Assembly (NCBI RefSeq): GCF_002215035.1
Contig: NZ_NKFP01000006.1
Location: 1,686,530 to 1,750,529 of the forward strand
Length of the DNA: 64,000 bases
Direction of reading: 5' to 3'
Origin: Leptolyngbya ohadii IS1
GTDB taxonomy: Bacteria; Cyanobacteriota; Cyanobacteriia; Elainellales; Elainellaceae
The notes under the pieces are model-generated. The model was not told the origin of the DNA. It searched no databases and saw only the letters and a program-made list of their open reading frames with translations. Numbering within the stretch: position 1 is the stretch's first letter; each line of letters begins with the position of its first letter. Both the position numbers and the translations under genes were made by a program. Below are positions 1 to 10,514 of the stretch, one piece after another.

Positions 1-15
1 GCCCCCTACCTTATC

Positions 16-1740
16 ATGAAAAACATTCTCTTTTTAGCCGCCAATCCTAAGGGAACGTCACCCTTACGACTGGATCAGGAATTTCGCGAAATTGGTGAAG
101 AACTGAGACGCGCCCATCAGGATCATCAATTTCATCTGGATCAACGCCTGGCTGTCCGTCCGAGGGATATTCAGCAAGCCATGCTGGATATTAATCCTCA
201 AATCGTTCACTTCTCTGGTCATGGACAGGGTACTAAGCTGGTCTTTCCTCCTCAGGAAACGTCCTACCGCTCTTCTGCAACCCTGGAAAGAAAGGCTACT
301 CCCGTTTCGGAATCCCTGGAACCCGTTGATGAACCAGAACCTGTTGATGAAGAAGGACTGGTATTTGAAGATGATCAGGGACAGGCAAAGCTGGTGAGCG
401 GCGCAGCCCTGGCAGGGTTATTCGAGCTATTTACAGACGAAGTGGAGTGCGTCCTCCTGAACGGCTGTTACTCGGCAACTCAGGCGATGGTGATTTCTCA
501 GCATGTTCCTTATGTGATTGGAATGAGCGATGCCATCAGTGATAAAGCGGCGATCGAGTTTGCCATCGGTTTCTACAAAGCGCTGGGAGCGGGTCGCGGA
601 ATTGAGTTTGCCTATCGGATGGGCTGCAATGCCATCCAGATGCACGGAATTCCTGAACATCTCACCCCCGTTTTAATTTCCAAATCCAACGCATCTCCCG
701 CCCCCCGCCTGCCGCAAACCAAACTCTCGTCTCCTCCCGAATTTCCATCGGGTCCCGTTGGTTTAGAATCCCAGTTTTATATCGAGCGATTGCCAAACGA
801 GACTCGTCATTACCGCTCCATCCGGAATCCAGGCTGTCTACTGCGAATTATGGCTCCTGATCTGATGGGCAAAACCTCTTTGATGGCAAGAATTTTACAT
901 TCTGCGACTGAACAGAATTACCACACCATCTACCTCAACCTGCGGGATGCGGAACAAAGAGTTTTAGTGGATTTGAATAGCTTCCTGTACTGGCTGATTG
1001 AGCGGATTATTGCTGAATTGGGTCTAAAGAATCAGCTCAATGAACATTGGGACGATAAAACGATGGGCTGTATCTCAAACTGCACTCACTACTTTGAAAA
1101 ATTCATTCTCAGGAAGCTAGAGCAGCCGATCGTCCTGGGCGTGGATGAAGTCGATCGCATCTTCCCCTATTCCGACATTGCCACCGATTTTTTTGGCATG
1201 TTACGCAACTGGTTTGAAAAGGGAAGAACTCAAGCGGACTGGAAAGCGCTGAGGTTAGTTCTAGCCTATTCCACCGAAGACTACAGCCAGTTTCGCATCA
1301 ATCAGTCTCCCTTTAATGTGGGAGAACCGCTGCGCCTCCGAGAGCTAACCCGGCAACAGGTGCAGGAACTTGGCAACCGCTATGGCTTGAGCTGGGCTGA
1401 TCAACAAATCGACAGCCTGATGGCAATGGTAGGAGGTCATCCTTACCTGGTGCGCTTAGCCATGTACTACATCAGCGATCAGGAGGTCACGCTGGAGCAG
1501 CTTTTGCAGGAAGCCCCCACGGAGGACGGAATTTACAGCGATCATTTACACCGCTACTGGAAAACGCTATCCAGTAACGCTCAACTCGCAGAAACCATTC
1601 AGATCGTCATGAGTGCTAAAGAGCCAGTCGCAGTAGAGCGATCGCTCGGCTACCAGCTCCGCAGCATGGGATTAGTGCAGTACGAAGGGAACAGTATTCG
1701 ACCGAGCTGTAGTTTGTATCGCCTTTATTTCCGTAAATAG
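16..1740 (+). CDS. CHAT-domain protease-like / AAA-like ATPase fusion protein
   Basis: 574 residues. The N-terminal ~220 residues look like a CHAT (caspase-like) peptidase: His69 lies in SGHG and Cys151 in LLNGCYS, the expected catalytic dyad, with a charged low-complexity insert (about 85-120) between them. From ~245 an AAA-like (AAA_35 type) NTPase follows, with a Walker [10 protein letters not shown] at 280-288 and a Walker B region [10 protein letters not shown] at about 372-381. The first Gly of a classical P-loop is missing, which is common in this family. A winged-helix-like tail closes the protein. It is followed after 29 nt by a second AAA-like gene, so the two are probably co-transcribed. 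A role as an NTP-regulated protease effector is inferred from the family. Only 15 nt precede the ATG, so the promoter is outside the window. Confidence 0.85.
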   Translation: MKNILFLAANPKGTSPLRLDQEFREIGEELRRAHQDHQFHLDQRLAVRPRDIQQAMLDINPQIVHFSGHGQGTKLVFPPQETSYRSSATLERKATPVSESLEPVDEPEPVDEEGLVFEDDQGQAKLVSGAALAGLFELFTDEVECVLLNGCYSATQAMVISQHVPYVIGMSDAISDKAAIEFAIGFYKALGAGRGIEFAYRMGCNAIQMHGIPEHLTPVLISKSNASPAPRLPQTKLSSPPEFPSGPVGLESQFYIERLPNETRHYRSIRNPGCLLRIMAPDLMGKTSLMARILHSATEQNYHTIYLNLRDAEQRVLVDLNSFLYWLIERIIAELGLKNQLNEHWDDKTMGCISNCTHYFEKFILRKLEQPIVLGVDEVDRIFPYSDIATDFFGMLRNWFEKGRTQADWKALRLVLAYSTEDYSQFRINQSPFNVGEPLRLRELTRQQVQELGNRYGLSWADQQIDSLMAMVGGHPYLVRLAMYYISDQEVTLEQLLQEAPTEDGIYSDHLHRYWKTLSSNAQLAETIQIVMSAKEPVAVERSLGYQLRSMGLVQYEGNSIRPSCSLYRLYFRK

Positions 1741-1769
1741 CCCCCTTAGCCAATTATCAGGAGAAATCC

Positions 1770-4700
1770 ATGACAATGAACCCCCCACGGTCTACTTATC
1801 ACTATGAAATTGGCGGTAGTCTATCTAGCGATGCTCCCACCTACGTGGTGCGGCAAGCCGATGAAGATCTCTATGAAACCCTGAAGGCGGGTAAGTTCTG
1901 CTACGTCCTGAATTCGCGTCAGATGGGTAAGTCCAGCTTGCGGGTGCGAACCATGCAGCGGTTAAAGGAAGAGGGCATTGCCTGTGCTGAAGTAGATTTA
2001 ACCGGAGTCGGCAGCCAGGGCTTGACCGAAGAGCAGTGGTACGGCGGGGTTGTGAATGAATTAATCCGAGGCTTGCAGCTGCCCGAAAGCTTTGACTGGC
2101 GGAGCTGGTGGCGTGAACGGGCACCCCTGGCACATGTACAGCGGTGGGGCAGATTTATTGAGGAAGTGCTGCTAACTCACATTCAGCAGAATATTGTCAT
2201 TTTCATTGATGAAATTGATAGCGTATTAGGGCTACAGTTTCCCTTTGATGACTTTTTTGCTCAAATTCGGTTTTGTCATAATAAGCGGGCAGATGATCCT
2301 GCCTATCAGCGTTTAACCTTCTGTCTGCTAGGGGTGGCAACGCCATCAGACTTGATTCAGGATCGTCGTCGAACCCCCTTTAATATTGGTCGGGCGATCG
2401 AGTTATCCGGCTTCCAGCTCAATGAGGCAGCACCCCTGGCAAAAGGATTGGTCAACAATACAAAAAGCCCCCAGGCTGTCCTGGAAGCAGTTCTGAAGTG
2501 GACGGGTGGACAGCCCTTCCTGACGCAAAAAGTGTGTCAACTCATTATTGAGAACAGCTCAACCATTCCCGCAGGGCAGGAAACAAGCTGGATTGAACAG
2601 TTTGTCCAAACGAAAGTGATTGAGAATTGGGAAACCCAGGATGAACCGGAACACTTACGAACGATCCGCAACCGGATTTTTAGAAGTGAACAAAATGCGA
2701 GTCATGTGCTGAAACTTTATCAGCAAATTCTGGAACAGTCCCAAATTCCGGCAGATAATAGTCCCGAACAGGCAGAGCTACGGTTATCGGGACTGGTGGT
2801 GAAACAGCAAGGAATGCTGGAGGCATATAACCCGATCTATCGAGCGGTATTTAACCAGCAGTGGGTTGAGGAAGCGATCGCAAAACTCCAGCCCCAGGAT
2901 GAGGCGATCGCAGAACGGCTGGGGGCAATCCGGGATACGATTCTTCAGAATAAGAGCTGTATCAAGCTGCTTGAACTTTATCAGCGCATTCTTCAGCAGC
3001 CCAGCGTTGCAGCGGAGGATACCCCTGAGGCAAAATTACTGCTGAACCTGGGATTGATTAAAGTGAATGAGGGGCATTTGCAGGTTGCAAACCGGGTTTA
3101 TGCCAATTTCTTCAACCAGGATTGGGTCGAGCAGGAATTAGCAAAATCGAGACAGCGACGCATCATTCGCCAGCGCTACGAAGTAATCGAGAAGCTGGAT
3201 AGCGGCAGCTCAATTCAAACCTATCTGGTTAAAGATCTTCAGCACCCCAGCAAGCTACAGTGCATTCTCAAGCAAATTACGCCGCCGGATGAGGTGGAAG
3301 CTTTTGCCAGAATGCACAATCAATTTACTAACACCTATCTTGAACTTCAGCAGTTAAATACCCACCCCGATCGCCAGGTTGCGAATCTGATTGCCTGCTT
3401 TGATGAGGATGAGAAGTTTTACATCGTTCAGGAGTTCGTTCAGGGACATAACCTGGACTGCGAGATCAATCCAGAGCATGAATGGAGCGAAGCACAGGTG
3501 ATTGATCTGCTGATCGAAACCCTGGAAATTCTCAACTTCGTACATGCCCTTGAGCTATCCCACCTCAACCTGAAGCCCTCAAACATCAGACGGCGAGGCA
3601 GCGATAACAAGCTGGTTTTGATCGATTTTGGCACATTAAAACGTCTCTGTGTTTCGGCTCAGAGCGCTGAATCGGAGGAGCGTCCTCAATTCTTTGGCTC
3701 AGCCGGGTACGTTCCTCCAGAAGGAATCGAGACAATGACTGAGACCGATCTGGATATTTATGCTACTGGCATGATTGGCATTCAGGCTCTCACCGGAATT
3801 GAGCCTAAAGATCTAGCCATCAATCGAATTTCAGGGGAAGTGATCTGGCGTTTCTCCACGCTGACAAATCCAGGTCGAACCATTAGTCCAGAGCTAACCA
3901 CGATTCTGGATAGAATGATCGATCTACAACCTGATGTTCGCTATCCTGACATCGCACAAATTATTCAGGATCTCCAGCAGGTTCGGGAGCAGGGCACCCA
4001 TTCATTGCACAAACACAGCCGCTTTAAGCTGCTAGAGAAGCGACTCATTGCAGGGGCAGCTCTGGGGTTAGTCACGGCTGGACTGGCTGGCTTTAGCTGG
4101 CATCAGCGATCGTTGACGACTCAGAAAAACAGATCGCTCATGGCAACCTGTACCAGCGTATTGCAATCCCTCAAAACCGGAAAAGATCCAATCAATGCCG
4201 ATTTAACTGCTGAAGCAAAGAAGATTGATGAGAGCTGCGATACAATCCTTCAGGGGGCATTAAGCGCAGAGCAGAGGTTAGATATCCTAAACCGCAGAGG
4301 ACAGGCGCTGCTTCTGCTGGGTAAGAGTTCACAAATGCTGAACCAAGGGGATGATTCAACTCAATATGTTGAAAAAGCTCAAAAGAGTTTCCAAGAGGCT
4401 TTAAGCATTGACGATAAAAATCCTCAGGTTCGCTTCTATCTAGGGCTTGCCAAGCAGCTGAAGAAGGACTTTAGCTTTAAAGACGATTTCAATAGTGCGG
4501 TCGAGCTGTATCTCAAGCAAGACCTCAATCAGACAAAGGCTTCAGACTATCCCATCCTGGCAAAGTTAGCCTCTTATCTGCCGCAGCAGCAGGATAAACC
4601 GGATAATAACTTCAACCGGGCAAACCAACTCTATGAAAAGGCAATTCAGCTCTATATGCAGGAGAACAACCAGCAATTGGATAAAGAGTACGTGATGAAT

Positions 4701-5081
4701 CTCTACATCAACCAGGGGATATTAAATTACAGAACCAATAACCGCCTGGAGGGGGCTAATATCCTGGGAAATGCCCGTAAGATTGATCTGCAAAATCCTG
4801 CTCCACAACTCTATTTCAACTATTTTGACGCATGCTCCGTGACAAATAGTTCTGCATTTTCATGTGAGCCGACCGCTCCCTCTCCTGCTGCAACTCCTAA
4901 CGCCCCCTCTGGCGGTAACTCAGCTCCTATTCGCAATTCCGTCTCAGGCAGCCAGTCCACTAATCAACCCAGGACAAACCCCTCACTGCCTCCGATCCTG
5001 CCAGTCTATTCCTGTAAAGATTATCCCGTTCTAGCGATCGCCAGACTGGGTTCTGCCAACCCTGATCCTCTCTGTCGTTGA
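1770..5081 (+). CDS. AAA-like ATPase - pseudokinase - TM - TPR protein
   Basis: 1103 residues in several modules. An AAA_35-like NTPase (about 12-290) carries Walker [10 protein letters not shown] and Walker [12 protein letters not shown]. Two similar winged-helix-like units follow (about 296-372 and 388-462, both with a Y..FNQ.WV.. signature). A Ser/Thr-kinase-like fold (about 470-740) has a degenerate Gly loop, HLNLKPSN at 598-605 and IDFG at 618-621. One membrane helix lies at ~757-776, then a TPR-like helical region to ~1030 and a Ser/Pro-rich tail. The catalytic Asp of HRD is Asn600, so the kinase is probably inactive or impaired. GGAGAA lies upstream of the ATG. The preceding CHAT gene is the likely partner, this protein acting as membrane-bound sensor or scaffold (inference). 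Confidence 0.85.
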   Translation: MTMNPPRSTYHYEIGGSLSSDAPTYVVRQADEDLYETLKAGKFCYVLNSRQMGKSSLRVRTMQRLKEEGIACAEVDLTGVGSQGLTEEQWYGGVVNELIRGLQLPESFDWRSWWRERAPLAHVQRWGRFIEEVLLTHIQQNIVIFIDEIDSVLGLQFPFDDFFAQIRFCHNKRADDPAYQRLTFCLLGVATPSDLIQDRRRTPFNIGRAIELSGFQLNEAAPLAKGLVNNTKSPQAVLEAVLKWTGGQPFLTQKVCQLIIENSSTIPAGQETSWIEQFVQTKVIENWETQDEPEHLRTIRNRIFRSEQNASHVLKLYQQILEQSQIPADNSPEQAELRLSGLVVKQQGMLEAYNPIYRAVFNQQWVEEAIAKLQPQDEAIAERLGAIRDTILQNKSCIKLLELYQRILQQPSVAAEDTPEAKLLLNLGLIKVNEGHLQVANRVYANFFNQDWVEQELAKSRQRRIIRQRYEVIEKLDSGSSIQTYLVKDLQHPSKLQCILKQITPPDEVEAFARMHNQFTNTYLELQQLNTHPDRQVANLIACFDEDEKFYIVQEFVQGHNLDCEINPEHEWSEAQVIDLLIETLEILNFVHALELSHLNLKPSNIRRRGSDNKLVLIDFGTLKRLCVSAQSAESEERPQFFGSAGYVPPEGIETMTETDLDIYATGMIGIQALTGIEPKDLAINRISGEVIWRFSTLTNPGRTISPELTTILDRMIDLQPDVRYPDIAQIIQDLQQVREQGTHSLHKHSRFKLLEKRLIAGAALGLVTAGLAGFSWHQRSLTTQKNRSLMATCTSVLQSLKTGKDPINADLTAEAKKIDESCDTILQGALSAEQRLDILNRRGQALLLLGKSSQMLNQGDDSTQYVEKAQKSFQEALSIDDKNPQVRFYLGLAKQLKKDFSFKDDFNSAVELYLKQDLNQTKASDYPILAKLASYLPQQQDKPDNNFNRANQLYEKAIQLYMQENNQQLDKEYVMNLYINQGILNYRTNNRLEGANILGNARKIDLQNPAPQLYFNYFDACSVTNSSAFSCEPTAPSPAATPNAPSGGNSAPIRNSVSGSQSTNQPRTNPSLPPILPVYSCKDYPVLAIARLGSANPDPLCR

Positions 5082-5116
5082 GTGGGTTAGCTTACTAGAG
5101 GAAAAGTGAAATAGAA

Positions 5117-5188
<72 letters not shown>

Positions 5189-5320
5189 TTGTTTTGCCAG
5201 AATCATTGCCTAAACGCTTGAATTCAAACCGCATAATTCAAGCCGTATCAAGCACTGCGTTTCTGACCTTGCTAATCATAGCACGTAAAATCCGCCTTTT
5301 GTAAACCCGACCGCTTCGCG

Positions 5321-6742
5321 CCAGCAATTCTCATTTTGGCGAAAAGCTGTTCAAGTCATGGAAATGCCTGTATTGTGAGGACATCTGAGAGAGCCAAGAG
5401 AGCCAGAACCGTTGAAAGAACGGGGGTTGTTTGACATAATAGTCGGTTCTTTTCGCCAGCGACTGTCCTCGCTACCGGACAAACGGACTGGCAAGAATAC
5501 TCGCTATGGAATGGAAGATGCAGCTTTAAGCGCGTTTAGCGTGTTTTTCACCCAGACCCCTTCATTTCTGGCATATCAGCGGATGATGGAGGGCAGCAAA
5601 GGCAAAAGCAATGCTCAAAGCCTGTTTGGTGTCTATCAGATTCCCAGCGACAACCAAATCCGGGACTTGTTAGATTCGGTAGCACCTGAGCACGTGTTTC
5701 CGGTGTTTGAGGAAATCTTGCAGGGGTTAGAGCAGCAGGGGCAGTTAGCGGACTTCCGCTCTACTGCGGATACTCTGTTGATTGCCTTGGATGGCACCGA
5801 ATACTTCAGTTCAAGCCAAATTCACTGCGCTAACTGTTCAAAGCGCACGCTGAAGTCGGGAGAAACTCACTACTTCCATAGCGTTATCACGCCGGTCATC
5901 GTCTGTCCGGGACAGAGCCACGTGATCCCCTTGGTTCCTGAGTTCATCGTGCCGCAGGATGGACATGACAAGCAGGACTGTGAGAATGCCGCCGCGAAAC
6001 GCTGGTTGGCGCAGCAGGGGCAACGCTGGAGTGGCTTGAACGTCACTGTTCTAGGGGACGACCTTTATTGCCGCCAGCCCTTATGCCAGCAGCTTTTAGA
6101 CCAGCAGTTCAACTTTATCCTGGTGTGTCGTCCCGAATCCCACACCACCCTCTATGAGCATCTTGCAGGCATTGCTCTGCCAACCGTCACGACCAAGCGG
6201 TGGACCGGGAAAGTTGAGGAGACCTATACCTACCGCTATCTCAACTCAGTGCCTCTAAGAGATAGCGAGGATGCTTTGTTGGTTAACTGGTGTGAGGTCA
6301 CAGTCAGTCGTCCTGACGGCAAGGTGACGTATCAGAATTCGTTTGCCACCAATCACTCTCTGAGCAATGAAAACGTAGCCCAGATCGTTCTGGCAGGGCG
6401 TACCCGTTGGAAGGTCGAAAACGAGAATAACAACACGCTTAAGACTAAGGGCTACAATCTGGAACACAATTTCGGGCACGGGAAACAGCACCTCTCCTCA
6501 CTGCTTGCGACCCTGAATATCCTGTCCCTGCTATTCCACACGTTGTTGGAGTTGCTCGACCAGAAGTACAAGCTGCTGCGATCTCACTTGCCGACACGTA
6601 AGACCTTTTTTGATGACTTGCGGGCGTTAACCCGTTACATGTATTTCGACAGTTGGGATCATCTGCTCACCTTCATGCTCGAAGGGCTAGAGCTAGACAT
6701 TCCGCCCAATACCAGTTGAATCGCCATACTGAGAATTGCTGG
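5321..6742 (+). mobile_element. Complete insertion sequence with 22-bp inverted repeats and 7-bp target duplication
   Basis: The ends form a 22-bp inverted repeat with two mismatches: 5321-5342 begins CCAGCAATTCTCA and ends TGGCGA, and 6721-6742 is its reverse complement. The heptamer CTTCGCG is present directly outside both ends (5314-5320 and 6743-6749), as expected for a target-site duplication. The element is 1422 bp and carries one transposase. Intact ends and an open reading frame suggest a recent insertion. The family is probably IS4-like or ISNCY; it was not identified further. Confidence 0.9.
5412..6719 (+). CDS. DDE transposase (IS4-like / ISNCY type)
   Basis: 435 residues filling the insertion sequence. 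A DDE-type core is visible: a first Asp in LIALDGTEYF, a second in VTVLGDDLYC, and a Glu in RTRWKVENENNNTLK, which resembles the Y/W-x-x-E signature of IS4-like enzymes. A CxxC pair (HCANCSKRTL) follows the first Asp, perhaps a zinc knuckle. The frame opens at a TTG (5412); the first in-frame ATG is at 5508, inside what looks like conserved sequence, so TTG is preferred. No frameshift or stop is seen. The gene starts about 70 nt inside the left repeat, and its stop directly abuts the right repeat. Confidence 0.85.
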   Translation: MKERGLFDIIVGSFRQRLSSLPDKRTGKNTRYGMEDAALSAFSVFFTQTPSFLAYQRMMEGSKGKSNAQSLFGVYQIPSDNQIRDLLDSVAPEHVFPVFEEILQGLEQQGQLADFRSTADTLLIALDGTEYFSSSQIHCANCSKRTLKSGETHYFHSVITPVIVCPGQSHVIPLVPEFIVPQDGHDKQDCENAAAKRWLAQQGQRWSGLNVTVLGDDLYCRQPLCQQLLDQQFNFILVCRPESHTTLYEHLAGIALPTVTTKRWTGKVEETYTYRYLNSVPLRDSEDALLVNWCEVTVSRPDGKVTYQNSFATNHSLSNENVAQIVLAGRTRWKVENENNNTLKTKGYNLEHNFGHGKQHLSSLLATLNILSLLFHTLLELLDQKYKLLRSHLPTRKTFFDDLRALTRYMYFDSWDHLLTFMLEGLELDIPPNTS

Positions 6743-6862
6743 CTTCGCGCAACCGTCATAGACGGATCGCCCGGTCGATTCAATTCGCCCGTCTTTAGAG
6801 GGGTGATAGCTGCCCTGGGCAGTGTCTAGGATCGCCAGGGTACTGGAAATTAGGAGGCGATT

Positions 6863-7843
6863 ATGCTGAGCCAAGAGCAAAAGACGATGCCAACGAGACC
6901 GCTGGGCGATTCAGATCTCCACATTACGCCGATCGGCTATGGGGCTTGGGCAATTGGGGGCGGAAATTGGGAGTTTGGCTGGGGGCATCAGGAAGACCAG
7001 GACTCGATCGCAGCCATTCATCGGGCGCTAGATTTGGGAGTGAACTGGATTGATACGGCGGCGGTGTATGGGTTGGGGCATTCTGAGGAAGTGGTGGGAA
7101 AGGTTCTGAAGGAGCGGTCGGAGCGTCCCTATGTGTTTACGAAATGTTCGATGGTCTGGAATGAGGCGCGAGAAATTAGCCATGTGCTAAAAGCAGATTC
7201 GCTGCGGCGGGAATTGGAAAGCAGTTTGCGTCGGCTTCAGGTGGAGACGATCGATCTGTACCAGATTCACTGGCCCAACCCGGATGAGGATATTGAGGAG
7301 GGCTGGAGTACGCTGGCGAAGTTTAAGGAAGAAGGGAAGGTGCGCTACATTGGCGTGTCTAACTTCAGTGTGCAGCAGATACGACGTGCCCAGGAGATTG
7401 CCCCAATTACTTCGCTTCAGCCGCCCTACTCGCTGGTGAAGCCCGGTGTGCAGCAGGAGATTTTACCCTACTGTCAGCAGAATGATATTGGCGTGATTGT
7501 TTATTCGCCGATGCAGTCGGGTCTGTTGACTGGAAAGATGACGGCGGAGCGGATTGCCAAGCTTCCACAGGATGACTGGCGCAAGGGAAGCTCGGAATTT
7601 CAGGAGCCGCGTTTGTCTCGAAATTTGAAGCTAGTGGAGCTGCTACGACAAATTGGTGAGGGAAATGGGCGATCGCCGGGAGAAGTAGCCATTGCCTGGA
7701 CGCTGAGAAATCCTGCGGTAACGGGTGCGATCGTGGGAGGACGGAACGCGAAGCAGGTGGCGGGCATTATTGGGGCAGCGCAGTTTCGACTGAATGAGGA
7801 TGAGCTACGCCAGATTGATACATTTCTGAAAGAGAATCCGTAG
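6863..7843 (+). CDS. Aldo/keto reductase
   Basis: 326 residues, the usual length of an NADPH-dependent aldo/keto reductase with a TIM barrel. The catalytic tetrad can be seen: Asp and Tyr in DTAAVYGLGHSEE, Lys in FTKCSM, His in YQIHWPN. The C-terminal cofactor-binding loop GAIVGGRNAKQV is present. Substrate unknown; probably a small carbonyl compound. AGGAGG precedes the ATG by a good spacing. The insertion sequence lies about 110 nt upstream, and its 3' end could affect expression. A second, only distantly similar aldo/keto reductase is encoded at 22542. Confidence 0.9.
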   Translation: MLSQEQKTMPTRPLGDSDLHITPIGYGAWAIGGGNWEFGWGHQEDQDSIAAIHRALDLGVNWIDTAAVYGLGHSEEVVGKVLKERSERPYVFTKCSMVWNEAREISHVLKADSLRRELESSLRRLQVETIDLYQIHWPNPDEDIEEGWSTLAKFKEEGKVRYIGVSNFSVQQIRRAQEIAPITSLQPPYSLVKPGVQQEILPYCQQNDIGVIVYSPMQSGLLTGKMTAERIAKLPQDDWRKGSSEFQEPRLSRNLKLVELLRQIGEGNGRSPGEVAIAWTLRNPAVTGAIVGGRNAKQVAGIIGAAQFRLNEDELRQIDTFLKENP

Positions 7844-7944
7844 TCAATTTTGAGTAATGGGGTGTGAACGCTTTTACGTATGCAGGTGAGTAGCACCCCG
7901 TTTAATTTTTCATAGCTGGGTTATTACAGAATGCAACAGCGGCT

Positions 7945-7960
7945 TATGAGATAGCTCATA
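7945..7960. promoter_or_regulatory. 16-bp inverted repeat upstream of norB
   Basis: TATGAGATAGCTCATA has perfect 6-bp arms around ATAG. It lies about 90 nt before the nitric oxide reductase start, in a 209-nt intergenic stretch. It does not match the FNR/DNR-type TTGAT-N4-ATCAA site. It could be an operator or an RNA hairpin in the leader; no function is established. Confidence 0.35.
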
Positions 7961-8052
7961 GAAGTCGCCTATTCCTTTTGGCATAGTGGTCAACAGCTTC
8001 AGGAAAGACCGAAATCAACGGTATCACCCACCCAAGCTGTGAGAGATTCATT

Positions 8053-10389
8053 ATGACCAGTCCATCCATTAGCCTCAAATCTTCACAGACGACCACTCGA
8101 AAGCGACGCTTCAGTTTGCCTGCCTGGTTGGTTCTTGTCTGTGTCATTTCCTTTTCTGTGCTGCTGGGAGCGGGAGCGGCGATCGCTCGAAATGCGCCTC
8201 CGGTTCCGGTAGCGATTGAGTCTCCCCAATCTGAAATTCTCTTGACTCAGGCAAACATTCAGTCCGGTCAGGAAATTTATCTGGCGCGGGGCGGACAGCA
8301 TATTGGTAGCGTCTGGGGGCACGGCAGCTATCTGGCTCCCGATTGGACGGCTGACCTGCTGCACAAGTGGGGTTTGGCGACCGCAGGCGTACTTTACAAC
8401 GGTAATCCCGATTTTGATCAGGCGGGTCTAGAGGCATTACCTGTGGGCGATCGTGCCAGTCTAGAGGCGCAGGTGGCGGAGCAGTTTAAGGCAAATCGCT
8501 ACGATGCCAACACGAAAGTTCTGACGCTGACGAACGCTCAGACAAAGGCACTGCCCCAGGTGTTTGCGAGCTATCAAACGCTGCTGACGAACGGTTCGCG
8601 GGAACACTCGATTCCGAGCGGCTGGTTTAAAGACAATCAGCAGATCCATGACGTAACGGCATTCTTTGCCTGGACTGCCTGGGCTGCTTCTGCAAATCGT
8701 CCGAATGCGCCTTTCTCCTATACGGCGAACTTTCCCCACGATCCGCTAATTGGCAATACGGCTCCGGCTCAGTTTCTCATCTGGTCGATCGTCTCTGTGG
8801 TGCTGCTGGTGGCGGGAATTGGAGTGTTCCTGTTCGTGCAGCTGTCCCAGGAAGACGCGGAAGAAGTGCAAGTGGTGGCTGAACGTCCGGCACTGCGAAT
8901 TCCGACTGCTAGCCAGAAAGTGACGACGCTGTTTTTTGGTGTGGCAATGGCGCTGTTCCTCGTCCAGATTGGCATGGGGATGGTGACGGCTCACTACGCA
9001 GTTGAGGGCGATGGATTTTATGGGATTCCGCTCGATCGCTTCCTGCCCTATGCGGCTTCTCGTACCTGGCACTTGCAGTTAGCGGTGTTCTGGATTGCAA
9101 CCTGCTGGTTAGCGGCTGGACTCTACTTTGCGCCTCGCTTTGGCAAACAAGAACCGAAGGCTCAGGCGATCGGCAATGGTGTCCTACTCGGTGCACTAAC
9201 GGTTGTGGTGGTTGGTTCGATGGTAGGTTCCTGGGCAGCGGTGCAGGGCATTCTGGGCACAAAACTCAGCTTCCTCTGGGGACACCAGGGCTACGAATAC
9301 GTTGAATTGGGTCGCGTCTGGCAAATCCTGCTGATTGGCGGCATGACCTTCTGGCTGTGGCTGATGTATCGCGCCCTCAAACCTGCCCTGAAGCGTGAAG
9401 GCTCAAAAACGGGACTAAATCACTTCTTCCTATACTCCGCGATCACGATTCCCCTGTTCTACAGTGCGGGTCTGATGTACACGAATCACACTCCCATGAG
9501 CGTCGCGGAATACTGGCGGTGGTGGGTGGTTCACCTGTGGGTGGAAGGGTTCTTTGAAGTGTTTGCCACGGTGGCGATCGCCTATCTGTGCAGCGAGTTG
9601 GGATTCATCAAGAAGGCTGCGGCGCTGCAAGCCACTTACCTGACGACAATTCTCTACCTGGGCAGCGGTCTGATTGGCACGCTTCACCACCTCTACTTTG
9701 CCGGAACGCCCGTGTTCATTACCGCAATGGGTTCGGTTGCCTCGGCGCTGGAAGTGGTTCCCCTGACGCTGATTGGTTTTGAAGTCGCGAAATCCCTCAA
9801 GTTTTCCCGAAATGCCCAGGGCTTCTACAGAATGCCAATGCGCTTCTTTATCGCGACCTGTGTGTGGAATTTAGTGGGGGCAGGTGTGTTTGGTTTCCTG
9901 ATCAATCCGCCGATCGTCCTCTACTATTCGCAAGGTTTGAACACGACTCCAATTCATGCCCACGCGGCTCTGTTTGGGGTTTACGGTTCGCTGGCACTCG
10001 CACTGATGCTGTTTGCCCTGCGGGAAATTACGCCGGAGAAAGCCTGGAATGAACGGCTGCTCAACTTTGCCTTCTGGCACATTAACGGCGGTCTGGTGAT
10101 CATGCTGGCATTTGGTTTGATTCCCAACGGGTTCTATCAGCTAGTGCAATCGGTTAACCACGGCACCTGGTATGCCCGCAGTGCAGAAGTCATCAGCTCT
10201 CCGTGGATGCACTGGACAACGTGGCTGCGAATTCCCGGTGACATCATCTTTACCGTCGGTGCGATCGCAATGGCATGGTTTGTGGCACAGGCAATTGTTG
10301 CAGTCCTGCGTCAGCCCACTCAAAATCAGTCTCAGGATCAGCTAGAACTACCAGAAGTGAAAGAGATGAAGCAAATCGCTGAAGTGTAG
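8053..10389 (+). CDS. norB: Quinol-dependent nitric oxide reductase (qNOR, NorB/NorZ)
   Basis: 778 residues, the typical length of the single-subunit qNOR that reduces two NO to N2O in the cytoplasmic membrane with quinol as donor. An N-terminal helix is followed by a periplasmic cytochrome-c-like fold without heme-binding CxxCH but with the family signature GGQHIGSVWGHGSYLAPDWTAD. About twelve helices of the heme-copper oxidase fold follow. Metal-ligand His and the nearby acidic residues appear in YTNHTPMSVAEYW, WWVVHLWVEGFFE and LYYSQGLNTTPIHAHAALFG. The gene stands alone, with no norC, norD or norQ, as expected for qNOR. Probable role: NO detoxification. A hairpin terminator follows. Confidence 0.95.
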   Translation: MTSPSISLKSSQTTTRKRRFSLPAWLVLVCVISFSVLLGAGAAIARNAPPVPVAIESPQSEILLTQANIQSGQEIYLARGGQHIGSVWGHGSYLAPDWTADLLHKWGLATAGVLYNGNPDFDQAGLEALPVGDRASLEAQVAEQFKANRYDANTKVLTLTNAQTKALPQVFASYQTLLTNGSREHSIPSGWFKDNQQIHDVTAFFAWTAWAASANRPNAPFSYTANFPHDPLIGNTAPAQFLIWSIVSVVLLVAGIGVFLFVQLSQEDAEEVQVVAERPALRIPTASQKVTTLFFGVAMALFLVQIGMGMVTAHYAVEGDGFYGIPLDRFLPYAASRTWHLQLAVFWIATCWLAAGLYFAPRFGKQEPKAQAIGNGVLLGALTVVVVGSMVGSWAAVQGILGTKLSFLWGHQGYEYVELGRVWQILLIGGMTFWLWLMYRALKPALKREGSKTGLNHFFLYSAITIPLFYSAGLMYTNHTPMSVAEYWRWWVVHLWVEGFFEVFATVAIAYLCSELGFIKKAAALQATYLTTILYLGSGLIGTLHHLYFAGTPVFITAMGSVASALEVVPLTLIGFEVAKSLKFSRNAQGFYRMPMRFFIATCVWNLVGAGVFGFLINPPIVLYYSQGLNTTPIHAHAALFGVYGSLALALMLFALREITPEKAWNERLLNFAFWHINGGLVIMLAFGLIPNGFYQLVQSVNHGTWYARSAEVISSPWMHWTTWLRIPGDIIFTVGAIAMAWFVAQAIVAVLRQPTQNQSQDQLELPEVKEMKQIAEV

Positions 10390-10457
10390 ATCGGAGTTTG
10401 ACTCAAGTTTGACTCAAGTTTAATTGAGTTTCGTTTCACTCGATAAGTACAGAAGAT

Positions 10458-10488
10458 ATCCCCTGCTGAATAGAGTGGGGGATTTTTT
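10458..10488 (+). terminator. Rho-independent terminator after norB
   Basis: ATCCCC and GGGGAT form a short stem around a 14-nt partly paired loop, followed directly by a T6 run, 69 nt after the norB stop. It may also slow transcripts from the convergent glycosyltransferase gene. Confidence 0.6.
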
Positions 10489-10514
10489 AGTAGGGCAATC
10501 GAATTAAACAGCTA

